A stretch of 64,000 bases of DNA, from positions 620,001 to 684,000 of the forward strand of contig CAXXJQ010000003.1 in assembly GCA_963665045.2 (NCBI GenBank), in the 5' to 3' direction. Shown piece after piece: positions 8,414 to 18,200 of this stretch. Within the stretch, counting starts at the first letter, position 1, and each line of letters begins with the position of its first letter. This DNA comes from JAFGRU01 sp016934985. GTDB lineage: Bacteria > Desulfobacterota > Desulfuromonadia > Desulfuromonadales > JAAYDE01. The notes under the pieces were generated by a model, which saw only the letters and a program-made list of their open reading frames with translations, did not search any database and was not told the origin of the DNA. The position numbers and the translations under genes are program-made.

Positions 8414-8638
8414 TCAGTTGAGCCCCATTCCAATGACGAGCCCTATTGCAATCCCAAGCCCCATAAAAATAGAACCGACAACGATGCCAACGGCCGTGTT
8501 CTTTTTGGCCAGCTCTTCCGACGTGCTGAATGGGGTTAATTTGTCGAAAATTTTATATCCCAGAAGCATAAAAATAATGGTAAGTGCCGCTCCGCCCACA
8601 GCATAAAGAAAATTGAGAAGAATAATAGAAACCTCCAT
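8414..8638 (-). CDS. Small DUF350-like membrane protein
   Basis: A 74-residue protein with two transmembrane helices (about 5-27 and 46-70) separated by a polar loop (KIFDKLTPFSTSEELAKKNTA). The loop and glycine-rich second helix (GIVVGSIFMGLGIAIGLVIG) match one repeat of DUF350 (YjfL) proteins, which normally carry two such units in about 130 residues, so this is a half-length form. The start codon overlaps the stop of the lytic transglycosylase gene (TAATG), indicating translational coupling. The function of the family is unknown. Confidence 0.75.
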   Translation of the reverse strand: MEVSIILLNFLYAVGGAALTIIFMLLGYKIFDKLTPFSTSEELAKKNTAVGIVVGSIFMGLGIAIGLVIGMGLN

Positions 8639-9210
8639 TATTTGAGAACCTCCTTGATATGGTTTATCTTTTTCACATATTCAATGGTTTCGTTGCTGTT
8701 CCTGCCTGTAACCCTGGGAAGGGTCGTTTCGATGGATTCCCAGAGGTTTGGGTTTTTCCCCTGTCTTTTTGAAATGCGTTGTGCCTTGATGACATTTCCC
8801 TTTCCAGCGTTATAAGCCCCAAACATAAAGGACAGTTTGTCCTGGAAAGGCCGCTTTGCTTTAAATGTCCGCCATATCTTGCGGTCATAATAGATTCCTG
8901 CCGCGATGTTCCACCGGGGGCTGTTTGCCGTCCCTTTTATCTCAGGATTTTTTGTTTTAATTTCGGCAAAGGTTCGGGGCATGATCTGCATGACCCCTTT
9001 TGCTCCCACCTGTGAAACCGCGTCGGATTTCAGGTGGGATTCCGCAATCGCCTGGGCTTTAAAATACCGCCAGTCGAATCCCGGTCCAAAATATCGTTTG
9101 GTGTATTTTGAAAAATGGGGGTCGTACTCCACCACCTGATTGAATCTTTCAAATCCGAAAGAAATGCAGGGAATTAGGAGTAAAAAGATGACAACGATGT
9201 GTTTTTTCAT
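8638..9210 (-). CDS. Exported lytic transglycosylase (SLT domain)
   Basis: A 190-residue protein with an N-terminal signal segment (residues about 1-19, MKKHIVVIFLLLIPCISFG). The catalytic glutamate is in QAIAESHLKSDAVS, followed by the family hallmark GAKGVMQIMPRTF and later FMFGAYNAGKGNV. Such enzymes cleave murein glycan strands with formation of 1,6-anhydro-muramic ends in the periplasm. It resembles the catalytic half of MltF/Slt without an extra binding domain. It is coupled to the DUF350 protein downstream. Confidence 0.9.
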   Translation of the reverse strand: MKKHIVVIFLLLIPCISFGFERFNQVVEYDPHFSKYTKRYFGPGFDWRYFKAQAIAESHLKSDAVSQVGAKGVMQIMPRTFAEIKTKNPEIKGTANSPRWNIAAGIYYDRKIWRTFKAKRPFQDKLSFMFGAYNAGKGNVIKAQRISKRQGKNPNLWESIETTLPRVTGRNSNETIEYVKKINHIKEVLK

Positions 9211-9396
9211 TTAACTTAAAGTTTTCTTCAGCGTGGTTATATGTTCCTGGTAATCGGAACTGCAACGGTTCTGTTCTATATAAACATTTAGTGATATTGA
9301 TACGAGAGAGAAAGATTGCTTACGGGTTCTAATTGGGATTTTACGGGAAAAGAGAAAAATCCGTAAACCTTTTTATTTATCCGGTCGGTTCAAAGC

Positions 9397-10878
9397 TCAT
9401 TCCTGATCGCCGGATAACACGTATTTTTTTGCCGTGCGGCGGTCGAGGCCGGTAATTCTGGCCACCTGCTCAAAAGTGCCGTGGTGTCGGTAGAGCATTC
9501 CGCAATACCCGGCCAGGACTTCCTGGGCGGTCATTTTCCCTTCTGCAATTCTCTCTTTTAAAGCATCCCCCAGATCAGGTGCCGCCTCCCGGATTTCTCC
9601 CTCGTAGCGGCCGCAGAGAAGAATTCTGCGGACGGCCTGTTCCAGCTCCCGGACGTTCCCCGGCCAGGAATAGTCGGGGCCGGGGTGCTCGTTAAGAATG
9701 CCTCTTATGGTCCGCACCAGCTCCGGCTGGCAGTTGCCGGTTATGCGTTCGATGACGCGTTCAAGGAGAATGGACGTCTCATTGGGGTTTTCCCGCGTGC
9801 GCTGGTGGAGGCTCGGAACCTCGATGACATCAGAGCAGAGGCGGTAAAAGAAGTCGTCGCGGAACATGCCTTCCTTGCGCAGTTTTTGGATAGGACGGTT
9901 TGTTGCCGCGATGACGCGGCCGCTGAAGCGCAACTGTTCGTGGCTGCCGACGGGAGAAAAGACCCGCTCCTGGAGAATTTGCAAAAGCTTGATCTGGACC
10001 GGCGCCGCGAGGTCGCCGATTTCGTCGAGGAAAATGGAGCCGTGGGGGCTGCACTCGGCGAAAACGCCCCGGTAGTCGCTGACGGCTCCGGTAAAGGCGC
10101 CTTTCTTGTGGCCGAATAATTCCGATTCAATGAGGGTTTCCGGAAACTGCGATAGATTCCGTGCGATGAAATTACGGTTGAAGCTTTCCCTGAACTTTCC
10201 GCTTTTGTGGTCGAAAGGGATGTGCCCGGAGCGCCCTATAGCCGCGGCTGCGGCGCCCTTGCCGGTCCCCGTTTCTCCCAACAGCAGGGTGGAAAAATCC
10301 TCCATGCGATCCCAGAGGTGGTGTTCGAACCACTTGGTGTCGTGGGTGAAAATGTTGTTCCAGAGACGGCAGCGCAAGGTGTTCATGGAAGGGCAATTGC
10401 CGACCAGATTGCGGTTGATGAAGAAGAACGAGCGGCGCAACTGGAAAAAGAACGCCATGTAGCGGCAGGCCTCTGTTTCTGAGAAGCCTCTCTCCAGCAG
10501 TGCCGCCATGGCTTTTGCCGCAAAGGGGAGCGTCACGGGGCGCTCTCCACCGGCAAGTTGCTTACGGATGTGGGCGTCGAATTCGTCAATAAAATCGTGA
10601 TAGATATCAAAAAGAAAGGCGGTGCGCAGAATAGCGGCATCAGCGGGGGTGAAATCGGAAAATTTGACCCTGCCTTTCGAACCCAGGGCGGCGAGATGTG
10701 TTTTGACTTTGGCAAAAGCCTGCCGGGTAATCTGGCTACGATCAAGGTTGCGGTCGGCTTCCGCAAGGCGCAGGTCCAGTTCAAAGCGGAGGTCGCTGAA
10801 AGGGTTGCAGAAAGCGGTGCGATCCAGGGTGATAAAAAAATCTCTTTGTGTACCAGTGAGTTGAAGTGTTTTTTCCAT
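9397..10878 (-). CDS. Sigma-54-dependent activator with unrecognised N-terminal domain
   Basis: A 493-residue bacterial enhancer-binding protein, using ATG at 10876-10878; a TTG 63 bases further upstream is less likely because it would lie beyond the predicted promoter. Residues 1-190 form a helical domain I do not recognise. The AAA+ domain has Walker A GETGTGKG (201-208), the sigma-54 contact loop GAFTGA intact, Walker B GSIFLDEIGD and arginine finger FRDDFFYRL. A Fis-like HTH ends the protein (FEQVARITGLDRRTAKKYVL). There is no receiver domain. It is divergent from a gene with a clear -24/-12 promoter, its probable target. Confidence 0.9.
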   Translation of the reverse strand: MEKTLQLTGTQRDFFITLDRTAFCNPFSDLRFELDLRLAEADRNLDRSQITRQAFAKVKTHLAALGSKGRVKFSDFTPADAAILRTAFLFDIYHDFIDEFDAHIRKQLAGGERPVTLPFAAKAMAALLERGFSETEACRYMAFFFQLRRSFFFINRNLVGNCPSMNTLRCRLWNNIFTHDTKWFEHHLWDRMEDFSTLLLGETGTGKGAAAAAIGRSGHIPFDHKSGKFRESFNRNFIARNLSQFPETLIESELFGHKKGAFTGAVSDYRGVFAECSPHGSIFLDEIGDLAAPVQIKLLQILQERVFSPVGSHEQLRFSGRVIAATNRPIQKLRKEGMFRDDFFYRLCSDVIEVPSLHQRTRENPNETSILLERVIERITGNCQPELVRTIRGILNEHPGPDYSWPGNVRELEQAVRRILLCGRYEGEIREAAPDLGDALKERIAEGKMTAQEVLAGYCGMLYRHHGTFEQVARITGLDRRTAKKYVLSGDQE

Positions 10879-10886
10879 GTAAAAAA

Positions 10887-10914
10887 TGTATATGATGTAT
10901 GCAATCCATGTCAA
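10887..10914 (-). promoter_or_regulatory. Sigma-70-like promoter of the activator, possibly leaderless
   Basis: On the - strand, TTGACA (10914-10909) and TATACA (10892-10887) are 16 bases apart. Only eight bases (TTTTTTAC) separate the -10 box from ATG 10878 and no ribosome site is visible, so transcription would start at or next to the start codon. Confidence 0.6.
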
Positions 10915-10915
10915 A

Positions 10916-10930
10916 CAATAAAATTTATTG
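10916..10930. promoter_or_regulatory. Candidate enhancer/autoregulatory palindrome
   Basis: CAATAAA-A-TTTATTG is a perfect 7-bp inverted repeat around a single A. It lies about 70 bases upstream of the -24 element at 10998 and immediately upstream of the divergent -35 box, the position expected for the binding site of the sigma-54 activator. It is AT-rich, so chance occurrence is possible. Confidence 0.45.
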
Positions 10931-10997
10931 AGGTAAAGCAATCTTTAAGAATCAAATTTTCATAATAAAACCAGATATTTAAATATATTTTTAATAG

Positions 10998-11012
10998 TGG
11001 CACAAACTCTGC
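10998..11012 (+). promoter_or_regulatory. Sigma-54 (-24/-12) promoter
   Basis: TGGCACAAACTCTGC has the exact GG-N10-GC spacing and a full TGGCAC -24 element. Transcription would begin near 11023, about 50 bases before the start of the VIT/vWA gene. The divergent gene encodes a sigma-54 activator, which supports the call. Confidence 0.85.
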
Positions 11013-11075
11013 CTTTAAATTCCATCAGGAAATGAAGCTTGATATCTCGATGGAACATTGAAAGGAGAGTTTGCC

Positions 11076-13133
11076 ATGTCAAAAACAAATCATATTTCAG
11101 GTTTTGCTGCAGGAAAGAAACTCCATCTGTTTATTGCAATGTTTGTGGCGCTGCTCAGCGGTTTTTTATGCCTTCCCGGGAAAGGGATGGCGGCGGGATT
11201 GCTGAAGGCTGTCAACGGTGGCGATGTCCCAGTTTCCATTAAATCCCACAAAGTCGATGTCACCATCAACAACGGTTTCGCCAGAACCGAGGTTGACCAG
11301 GTTTTCTCCAATCAGGGCGACAATGACTTGGAAGCCATCTATTCTTTTCCATTACCCAAACAGTCCAGCCTTTCGGAGGTTTCCCTCTGGATCGACGGAG
11401 TCGAGACCCTGGGCGAGGTTGTAGAAAAGGAGAGAGCGCGCAAGATTTACGAAGATCAGAAGGCCAAAGGCAATGAAACGGCCCTGGCTGAGAAGAATGA
11501 TTTCAAAACATTCGACATCTCTGTCGGCAAGGTCCCGGCGGGCGGTGAAACCAGGGTGCGGCTGGTTTACTATCAGCCCCTGGAGATCGACCTCAATATC
11601 GGGCGTTACCTCTATCCTCTGGCAGAGGGCAATGTCGATGAGGAACGTATCGCTTTCTGGAGTGTCGACGACCAGGTGAAGGGCGCGTTCTCGTTTCATC
11701 TGCAGCTCAAATCGGCCTTTCCCCTTAAGGATGTCCGTCTTCCCGCATTTCAGAACGATGCGTCCGTTCAAAAGATCAGCGGCAACGGAGAAGAGCAGGG
11801 CGGTGAAGAAACCTGGGACATCCTCATTGACAAGCCGGAAGGCCTGAACCTCAACCAGGACATCGTTTTTTACTACCGTCTCGACGATAGCGTGCCGGGC
11901 CGGGTCGAGCTTATCCCTTTTCGCAACCGTGACAATGAAGATGGAACCTTCATGGTTGTTGTCACTCCTGCGGCCGACCTGAAAAAAATTCAGGAAGGAA
12001 GCGACTGGGTCTTCATCCTCGACGTGTCGGGGAGTATGCAGGGCCACAAGATCGCGACCCTGGCCGATGGCGTATGCCGTACCCTGGACAAAATGTCCGG
12101 CAATGACCGCTTCCGCATCATCACCTTCAACAATACTGCTACTGATGTCACCAACGGCTTTGTTCAGGCAACCCCTGAGAATACCCGCCAATGGAGCGAC
12201 CGTATCAAAGCGCTTCCGGCAGGCGGTTCGACCAACCTTTATGATGGCCTCTACCAGGGCTACAAAGGGCTGGATGACGATCGCACCACCGGCATAATTC
12301 TGGTGACCGACGGCGTGACCAATACCGGCCCCACGGAACATGCCAGATTTATAGAGCTTTTGCGCCAGTACGATATGCGCCTCTTCACCTTTGTCATCGG
12401 CAACAATGCCAATCAGCCCCTTCTTGACCGTCTCGCCAAAGATTCCAGCGGCTTTGCCATGAACATCTCCGATGCCGACGATATTACCGGGCGACTGTTG
12501 CAGGCAAAAGCCAAAGTCCTCCACGAGTGTCTCCACGATGTAGAGCTGAAAATCAAAGGTGAGCGAGTTAAAGACCTGACACCTGTTCAACCAGGCAACC
12601 TCTACCTTGGCCAGCAGCTGGTCATGTTCGGCCGCTACGCAGGCGATGGCGAGGTCAGGGTTGAGTTGAAAGGCAAGATTTCCGGTCAGGACAAGACCTG
12701 GGAAACGGCTGCCGTTCTCCCCGAAGTGGACCGTGACAACCCCGAACTGGAACGCCTCTGGGCCCTTTCCAGGGTTGATGAACTGATGCAGGAAGTGCGG
12801 GAAAGGGGTGAAACCGAAACTCTGCGCGGCAAAATTGTCGATCTCGGGACCAGCTATTCCCTGGTGACCGATTACACCTCCATGGTCGTGGTCCGCGACG
12901 AGGTTTTTGAAACCGAAAAGATCGAACGTAAAAATGCCCGCAGGGTCGAAACCGAACGCAAAGCGCAGGCAACCCGGGCGGCAACGCCGGTGAAAAACTA
13001 CCGGGTCGACAACGACAGCAAGGGCGGCATGTTCAAGGGATTGCCTTCACCCAATATCGGTTCCGGACCGGTAGGTTTCCTCTTTGTCGGGGTGGCGGCA
13101 TGGCTGGATAGACGGAAGAAAAAAGTGAAATAG
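11076..13133 (+). CDS. VIT and vWA domain surface protein with GlyGly-CTERM-like tail (predicted rhombosortase substrate)
   Basis: A 685-residue exported protein. ATG 11076 is preferred over an upstream in-frame TTG because AAAGGAGAG lies just before it. A long signal peptide ends near GMAAG (about residue 40). A VIT domain follows (about 45-165; VDVTINNGFARTEVDQVF, YEDQKAKG). A vWA domain (about 305-480) has an intact metal site DVSGSM and later GGSTNL and VTDG. The C-terminus has a glycine/serine motif, a hydrophobic helix and a basic end (NIGSGPVGFLFVGVAAW, DRRKKK), the tripartite form of GlyGly-CTERM sorting signals. The rhombosortase gene downstream supports this. Confidence 0.88.
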   Translation: MSKTNHISGFAAGKKLHLFIAMFVALLSGFLCLPGKGMAAGLLKAVNGGDVPVSIKSHKVDVTINNGFARTEVDQVFSNQGDNDLEAIYSFPLPKQSSLSEVSLWIDGVETLGEVVEKERARKIYEDQKAKGNETALAEKNDFKTFDISVGKVPAGGETRVRLVYYQPLEIDLNIGRYLYPLAEGNVDEERIAFWSVDDQVKGAFSFHLQLKSAFPLKDVRLPAFQNDASVQKISGNGEEQGGEETWDILIDKPEGLNLNQDIVFYYRLDDSVPGRVELIPFRNRDNEDGTFMVVVTPAADLKKIQEGSDWVFILDVSGSMQGHKIATLADGVCRTLDKMSGNDRFRIITFNNTATDVTNGFVQATPENTRQWSDRIKALPAGGSTNLYDGLYQGYKGLDDDRTTGIILVTDGVTNTGPTEHARFIELLRQYDMRLFTFVIGNNANQPLLDRLAKDSSGFAMNISDADDITGRLLQAKAKVLHECLHDVELKIKGERVKDLTPVQPGNLYLGQQLVMFGRYAGDGEVRVELKGKISGQDKTWETAAVLPEVDRDNPELERLWALSRVDELMQEVRERGETETLRGKIVDLGTSYSLVTDYTSMVVVRDEVFETEKIERKNARRVETERKAQATRAATPVKNYRVDNDSKGGMFKGLPSPNIGSGPVGFLFVGVAAWLDRRKKKVK

Positions 13134-13147
13134 GGCATTTGTTTTGA

Positions 13148-13254
13148 GGTGGGACCGTGCTGCCCATGGCAAGGGCATCTGGCGCCAGGATGGCGACAGC
13201 TAAGCCCTATAGATGGGTTAATGCGGCCCTTGGAATGGGTAGTACGGTCCCACC
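13148..13254 (+). repeat. Dispersed palindromic repeat, full copy B (107 bp)
   Basis: The ends GGTGGGACCGTGCTGCCCAT and the reverse complement of ATGGGTAGTACGGTCCCACC pair with few mismatches, and AAGGGC/GGCCCTT extends the arms. Read forward, the whole unit matches the reverse complement of the copy at 50385-50492, including the inner GGATGGCG-CAGCTAAG and GCGGCCCTTGGAATGGGT segments. It separates the vWA gene from the rhombosortase gene. Confidence 0.85.
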
Positions 13255-13337
13255 CCGCCCTGGCGAAATTAACGGCAACGAAAACTATGCTTTGTCTGGC
13301 GCCTTAACTCTAAAACCAGCTTGAATGCGAGAACACT

Positions 13338-14024
13338 ATGAAAACGCTAACTATCCACAAAAATGAATCTTTCGACCTGAGTCCTGGCTTCAAAGAAAAG
13401 ATCCGCTCCTTTGAGCTGTGTTTCTGGCTGGGGCTGCTGATTTTTTGCAATCACTCTCTGCTGCAGGGGCGAATGGCCGGACAATATGTGTTTCTGCCCT
13501 CTTTAGTTGGCAACGGCGAATGGTACCGGGCTGTCCTTTCTCCCTTTGTCCATGTCAGCTGGTACCATCTGGCCCTTGATGCCCTGGCCTTCCTGTTTCT
13601 CTGGAAAAGCTTGGATGGCGAAAACACGGGGGTACGCTGGATTTACCTGCTTTTCTGCTGGGCTGGGTGTTTGTTGGTGCCGTTGCTGGTTTCGGAGCAG
13701 ATTCACGCCCTCGGTCTTTGTGGTCTTTCCGGGATATCCCATGGCCTGTTTGCCGTTTCGGCCCTGGAACTGGCTGCTGACAAAAAATACCAAGAAGCCG
13801 GGTTTATAGGCCGAATCATGTTCGCAGTGCTCTTTGCCAAGATTGTTTGGGAAATGCTCAGCGGCAAGGTTTTTCTGGCGGGTTTTCATCTGGGTTATGT
13901 AGGCACTCCCCTGGTTTCCTCCCATCTGGGCGGCTTTTTAGGCGGCAGCCTGGCATATTTTTTAATCAGAATGGCTTGTATCTTGAATAAAAAAAGCCGA
14001 TTTCATGATGGGTTGCCGTCATGA
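13338..14024 (+). CDS. rrtA: Rhombosortase (rhomboid-family GlyGly-CTERM serine protease)
   Basis: A 228-residue polytopic membrane protein of the rhomboid family. The active serine is in GLCGLSGISHGLFA (S131), the GLSG-x-x-HG form typical of rhombosortases, and the paired histidine is in SSHLGGFLGG (H196). Other rhomboid signs are NGEWYRAVLSPFVHVSWYHLALD. Rhombosortases cleave proteins bearing GlyGly-CTERM tails in the inner membrane. The only such candidate in the window is the vWA protein just upstream. The stop overlaps the next start (ATGA). Confidence 0.88.
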   Translation: MKTLTIHKNESFDLSPGFKEKIRSFELCFWLGLLIFCNHSLLQGRMAGQYVFLPSLVGNGEWYRAVLSPFVHVSWYHLALDALAFLFLWKSLDGENTGVRWIYLLFCWAGCLLVPLLVSEQIHALGLCGLSGISHGLFAVSALELAADKKYQEAGFIGRIMFAVLFAKIVWEMLSGKVFLAGFHLGYVGTPLVSSHLGGFLGGSLAYFLIRMACILNKKSRFHDGLPS

Positions 14025-15196
14025 GAGTGATTATCTGTTTATTGATAGGGATTTTTCTTGTGCCTTTTCTGGTTTGGGGTAACCAAAAAACGGAGCAAAT
14101 AACCATGAAGAATCGGGAACAGATTATCGATATGCACGTTCATGCAGCCGGCATCGGTGCGGGCGGAAGCGGTTGTTACGTTGCGCCAAAGTTGCGCCGC
14201 AACTGGAGATACAAGATCTATCTCAAGGCATTCGGTGTTGGGGAAAAGGAGTTACTGAAGAAGGGGGATCAACTGGTTTTTCAACGGATATCGGAATCCA
14301 TTCAGGCGTCCCGTTACGTTTCCGGGGCGGTGGTCCTTGCCTTGGATGGTGTGGTTGACAAAGAGGGTGAACTGGATCTTGAGCAGACCGAGATTTATAT
14401 TCCCAATGATTTTGTGGCCGCCGAAACAGCGAAATACCCGAATCTCTACTTTGGGGCGAGCGTTAATCCTTATCGCCGCGATGCTTTGCAGCGTCTGGAA
14501 AAGGTCGCACAACAGGGCGCGGTTCTGATCAAATGGCTGCCGGCGATCCAGGGCATCGATGCCGCTGACCAAGCCCTGATTCCGTTCTACGAGAAGCTCA
14601 GGGAGTTGGATATTGTTCTTCTGACCCATGCCGGGGATGAAAAGTCGTTTACCCGTGCCGACCCGAGCCTGGGCGATCCCGAGCGTCTCAAACTTCCCCT
14701 CTCCCTGGGGGTGAAAGTTATCGCCGCACATGCCGCGACAACCGGAGAAAATCACGGAGAAGAAAATATGGATCGTTTTCTCCGCATGTTTCCCGACTAT
14801 CTGACCCTTTATGCGGATATCTCCAGCCTGACGCAATTGAACAAACTTCGTTATCTGCCCAAACTTTTGAAACATCACGACATTCATGACCGTTTGATTT
14901 ACGGCACGGATTTTCCTCTGATCAATACCTCGTTGGTATCTCCCTGGTATTTTCCCGGGCGGCTATCCATCCGTGAAATGTTGGAGATCTCGCTATTGTC
15001 CAACCCCTGGGACCGTGATGTGCGCCTCAAAGAAGCTTTGAAGGTTCCTGCCGATGCATTTGTGCGCGGAAATGCGCTCTTGAAAATCCCAACCGATGGC
15101 CAGCCCGTCAACAGGGAGGATAAAACAATGTCTGAGAACCGGCTGCATCACTCCATGGATGGAAGGGTACAGGGTTTTCAGCCGGTAAAAGGGTGA
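14021..15196 (+). CDS. Amidohydrolase-family TIM-barrel metal-dependent hydrolase, exported
   Basis: A 391-residue protein whose start overlaps the rhombosortase stop by four bases. The N-terminus is a signal-like hydrophobic stretch (VIICLLIGIFLVPFLVWG). Metal-site motifs of amidohydrolases follow: IDMHVHAAG, VLIKWLPAI (a lysine after the central strand), LLTHAGDE, VIAAHAATTG and YGTDFPL with the late aspartate. The barrel pattern fits the amidohydrolase-related branch (PF04909-like). The substrate is unknown. Its lock-step position with rhombosortase suggests shared expression rather than proven common function. Confidence 0.8.
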   Translation: MRVIICLLIGIFLVPFLVWGNQKTEQITMKNREQIIDMHVHAAGIGAGGSGCYVAPKLRRNWRYKIYLKAFGVGEKELLKKGDQLVFQRISESIQASRYVSGAVVLALDGVVDKEGELDLEQTEIYIPNDFVAAETAKYPNLYFGASVNPYRRDALQRLEKVAQQGAVLIKWLPAIQGIDAADQALIPFYEKLRELDIVLLTHAGDEKSFTRADPSLGDPERLKLPLSLGVKVIAAHAATTGENHGEENMDRFLRMFPDYLTLYADISSLTQLNKLRYLPKLLKHHDIHDRLIYGTDFPLINTSLVSPWYFPGRLSIREMLEISLLSNPWDRDVRLKEALKVPADAFVRGNALLKIPTDGQPVNREDKTMSENRLHHSMDGRVQGFQPVKG

Positions 15197-15246
15197 GCCG
15201 AGCCCATTCTCAATTTGGTGAACAGTTAAAATCGGGGAGATTTTTA

Positions 15247-18200
15247 ATGAACAACCAGAATATCCAAACCAACAGGCGCTCCTTTTTGTGGTTGAATGCA
15301 ACCCAGTTTCTCGGGGCGTTGAATGATAATCTTTTCAAACTGATCCTGATCTTTTTTCTCATCGAGCTGCAGGGGCCGGAATCCGCAGGGGAAGTAGCCG
15401 CTTTTGCAGGCGCTGTCTTCGTGGTTCCTTTTTTGCTCTTTTCCCCTTTGGCCGGTGTCCTGGCCGATCGCCTGCGTAAAAGCCGGCTGATTGTCATGGC
15501 CAAAGGCCTGGAAGTTGTGGTCATGGCCATCGGTGCTTCAGCTTTGTGGCTGTCAAGTTCCTTCGGCCTCTACCTGGCCCTGTTTCTCATGGCTCTGCAG
15601 AGTACATTTTTCAGCCCGGCCAAGTACGGCATTGTCCCTGAACTCGTGGGCCGGGAAGAGCTTTCCAAAGCCAACGGTCTCATCGAAGCTTTTACCTATC
15701 TGGCCATTATCCTCGGAACCACCGCGGCGACGGTTGTTCCGCTTGTCACCGGGGGCGGTTACAAGCTTTCGGGAACCATCTGTCTGGGGATTGCCGTTCT
15801 CGGTCTGGTTTTCAGCTTCGGCATCAAAGAGAAACACAGCATAGCTGATTCGGCCGGCAAGACAGTTCCCCTGCAGGAATTCCGGCAAGCCCTGAGGCTG
15901 GTCCGCCAGGATCGCTACCTGGCCATGGCGGTGCTCGGTGCTTCCCTTTTCATGCTCATCGGCGCCTTCGTCCAGCTAAACCTCATCCCACTCGGCATCC
16001 AGGATTTCGGCCTTTCCCAGGAGCAGGGCGGAGCCCTTTTCCTGCTAGCGGCTTTGGGTATCGGAGCCGGCTCCCTGGTAGCGGGCAAGATGTCCGGGCG
16101 CAATGTGGAGTTGGGCGTGGTTCCCATTGGCGCGGCACTACTGTTTATGGCATCTACGGTACTGTCCGGAGCATCCGGACACCTCGTCACGGCCTCTCTG
16201 GCTATTTTGCTGCTGGGAGTCGGGGCGGGTCTGTTCATCGTTCCTCTGCATTCTTTTATTCAGTTCCGGGCTCCGGAGGAGCATCGTGGCAAGGTCCTGT
16301 CCGTCATGAATTTTCTCGGCTGGTTCGGCGTTTTAGGGGCGGCCCTTCTGACCCATGTCGTCAATGAGGTTTTTGCCCTGCCGGCCCACGCAGGTTTCTT
16401 CGGGCTTGGCCTTTTCATGCTCCTGGTTACGACCCTGGCGCTGGCCATCTTACCCGATTTTTTCCTGCGTTTCGTGGCTTTGGTGCTTATGCGGCTCATC
16501 TATCGGGTGCGGGTGCGCGGTGAGGAGAACGTACCGGTTGAAGGCGGGGCATTGCTGGTCGCCAACCATGTCTCCTGGGTGGATGCCCTGCTGCTGTTGT
16601 CGACCCAGCAGCGCCGGGTCCGTTTTCTCATGGAGCGGGGGATTTATAACACCTTTTTCGTCAAACACTTCTTCAGATTAATGGGGGTGATTCCCATCTC
16701 CTCCCGGGACGGCCGCAAAGCCCTGGTGGAATCCCTCCAGACCGCCCGCCGTGCCCTGGATGAAGGATATCTGGTCTGTATCTTCGCCGAAGGCGCCCTG
16801 ACCCGCAACGGTACCCTTCAGGAATTCCGCCCCGGTTTCGAAAAGATCGTCAAAGGCTCTGACCATCCCATCATTCCCGTTCATATCGGCGGTATATGGG
16901 GAAGTATTTTCAGTTACAAGTATGGTGCGTTGCTGGCCACCTTGCCCAAGTCTCTTCCCGGTCCGGTGAGGATCGATTTCGGTTCGCCCTTTTCACCGCC
17001 CTCGACGTCGACGGAAGTCAGGCAGGCGGTCATGGAGTTGTCGAGCCGCTATTTTGAAAGCCGCAAGGAGGCCGGCGACTCCCTCGGCCGGCGCTTTGTC
17101 AGATCGGCTCGCCGGCACTGGAGGCGACCGGCTATTGCCGACTCCAGCGGTAAAAAGCTGAGTTTCGGGCAAACCCTCATGGCCGCTCTGATGCTGAAAA
17201 AACCGCTGGCGGAAAAAATCACGGGCCAGAAGAACGTCGGGGTTCTTCTGCCGACCTCCGTCGGCGCTGCACTAGCCAACCTCGCTCTGACCCTGTCCGG
17301 CAAGGTGCCCGTCAACCTCAACTATTCCGCTTCCGCAGAGAGTATGGCGTCAGCCGTGTCCCAGGCCGGTATTGAAACCATTCTGTCTTCACGTAAATTC
17401 CTCGACAAGCTTGGCCGTCAGGACACGAAAGAGGCTTATGTTTTCCTGGAGGATCTGACCCAGGAGCTTCGTTTTAGTGAAAAGGTGTCCCTTTGGCTAT
17501 CCGCCCGTTTCCTGCCCACGGGTTGGCTGCTAAGCGACTGCCTGCGTGATCCGGATGCTTTGGCAACCATCATTTTCTCCTCGGGCAGCACCTCTGATCC
17601 CAAGGGGGTGATGCTCAGCCATCACAATATTCTATCCAATATCGACGCCTACAATATGGTCTTCTCCGTCGATAAACAGGACCATATCTGCGGTATCCTG
17701 CCCTTTTTTCACAGCTTCGGTTTTTCCGGAACCCTGTGGTTTCCGTTGTTGACCGGTTTTTCCGCGGTCTATCATCCCAACCCTCTCGATACCGGCCGCA
17801 TCGTGAAGACTATTCACCGCAACCGTTCGACCTTTCTGATGGCCACCCCGACCTTTTTGTCGGCCTATATCCGCAAGGCCGCCCCTGAGGATTTCGCATC
17901 CCTGCGGGTTGTCATTACCGGTGCAGAGAAACTCAGTTCCAAGCTGGCCGGAGATTTTACGGATAAATTCGGTGTTACGCCCCTGGAAGGGTATGGGGCG
18001 ACGGAGCTTTCGCCCGTGGCGGCTATCAATCTGCCGGATGTCGAGTCCGGCGGCGTCCGTCAGGTCGGCTCCCATCCGGAGAGTGTCGGGCGGCCCCTGC
18101 CGGGAGTTGCCGTTCGCATTCTCGACCCTGAAACCCGTGAGTCGCTTCAGGTCAATATGGACGGACTCATTGAAATTCGCGGCCCCAACGTCATGCTCGG

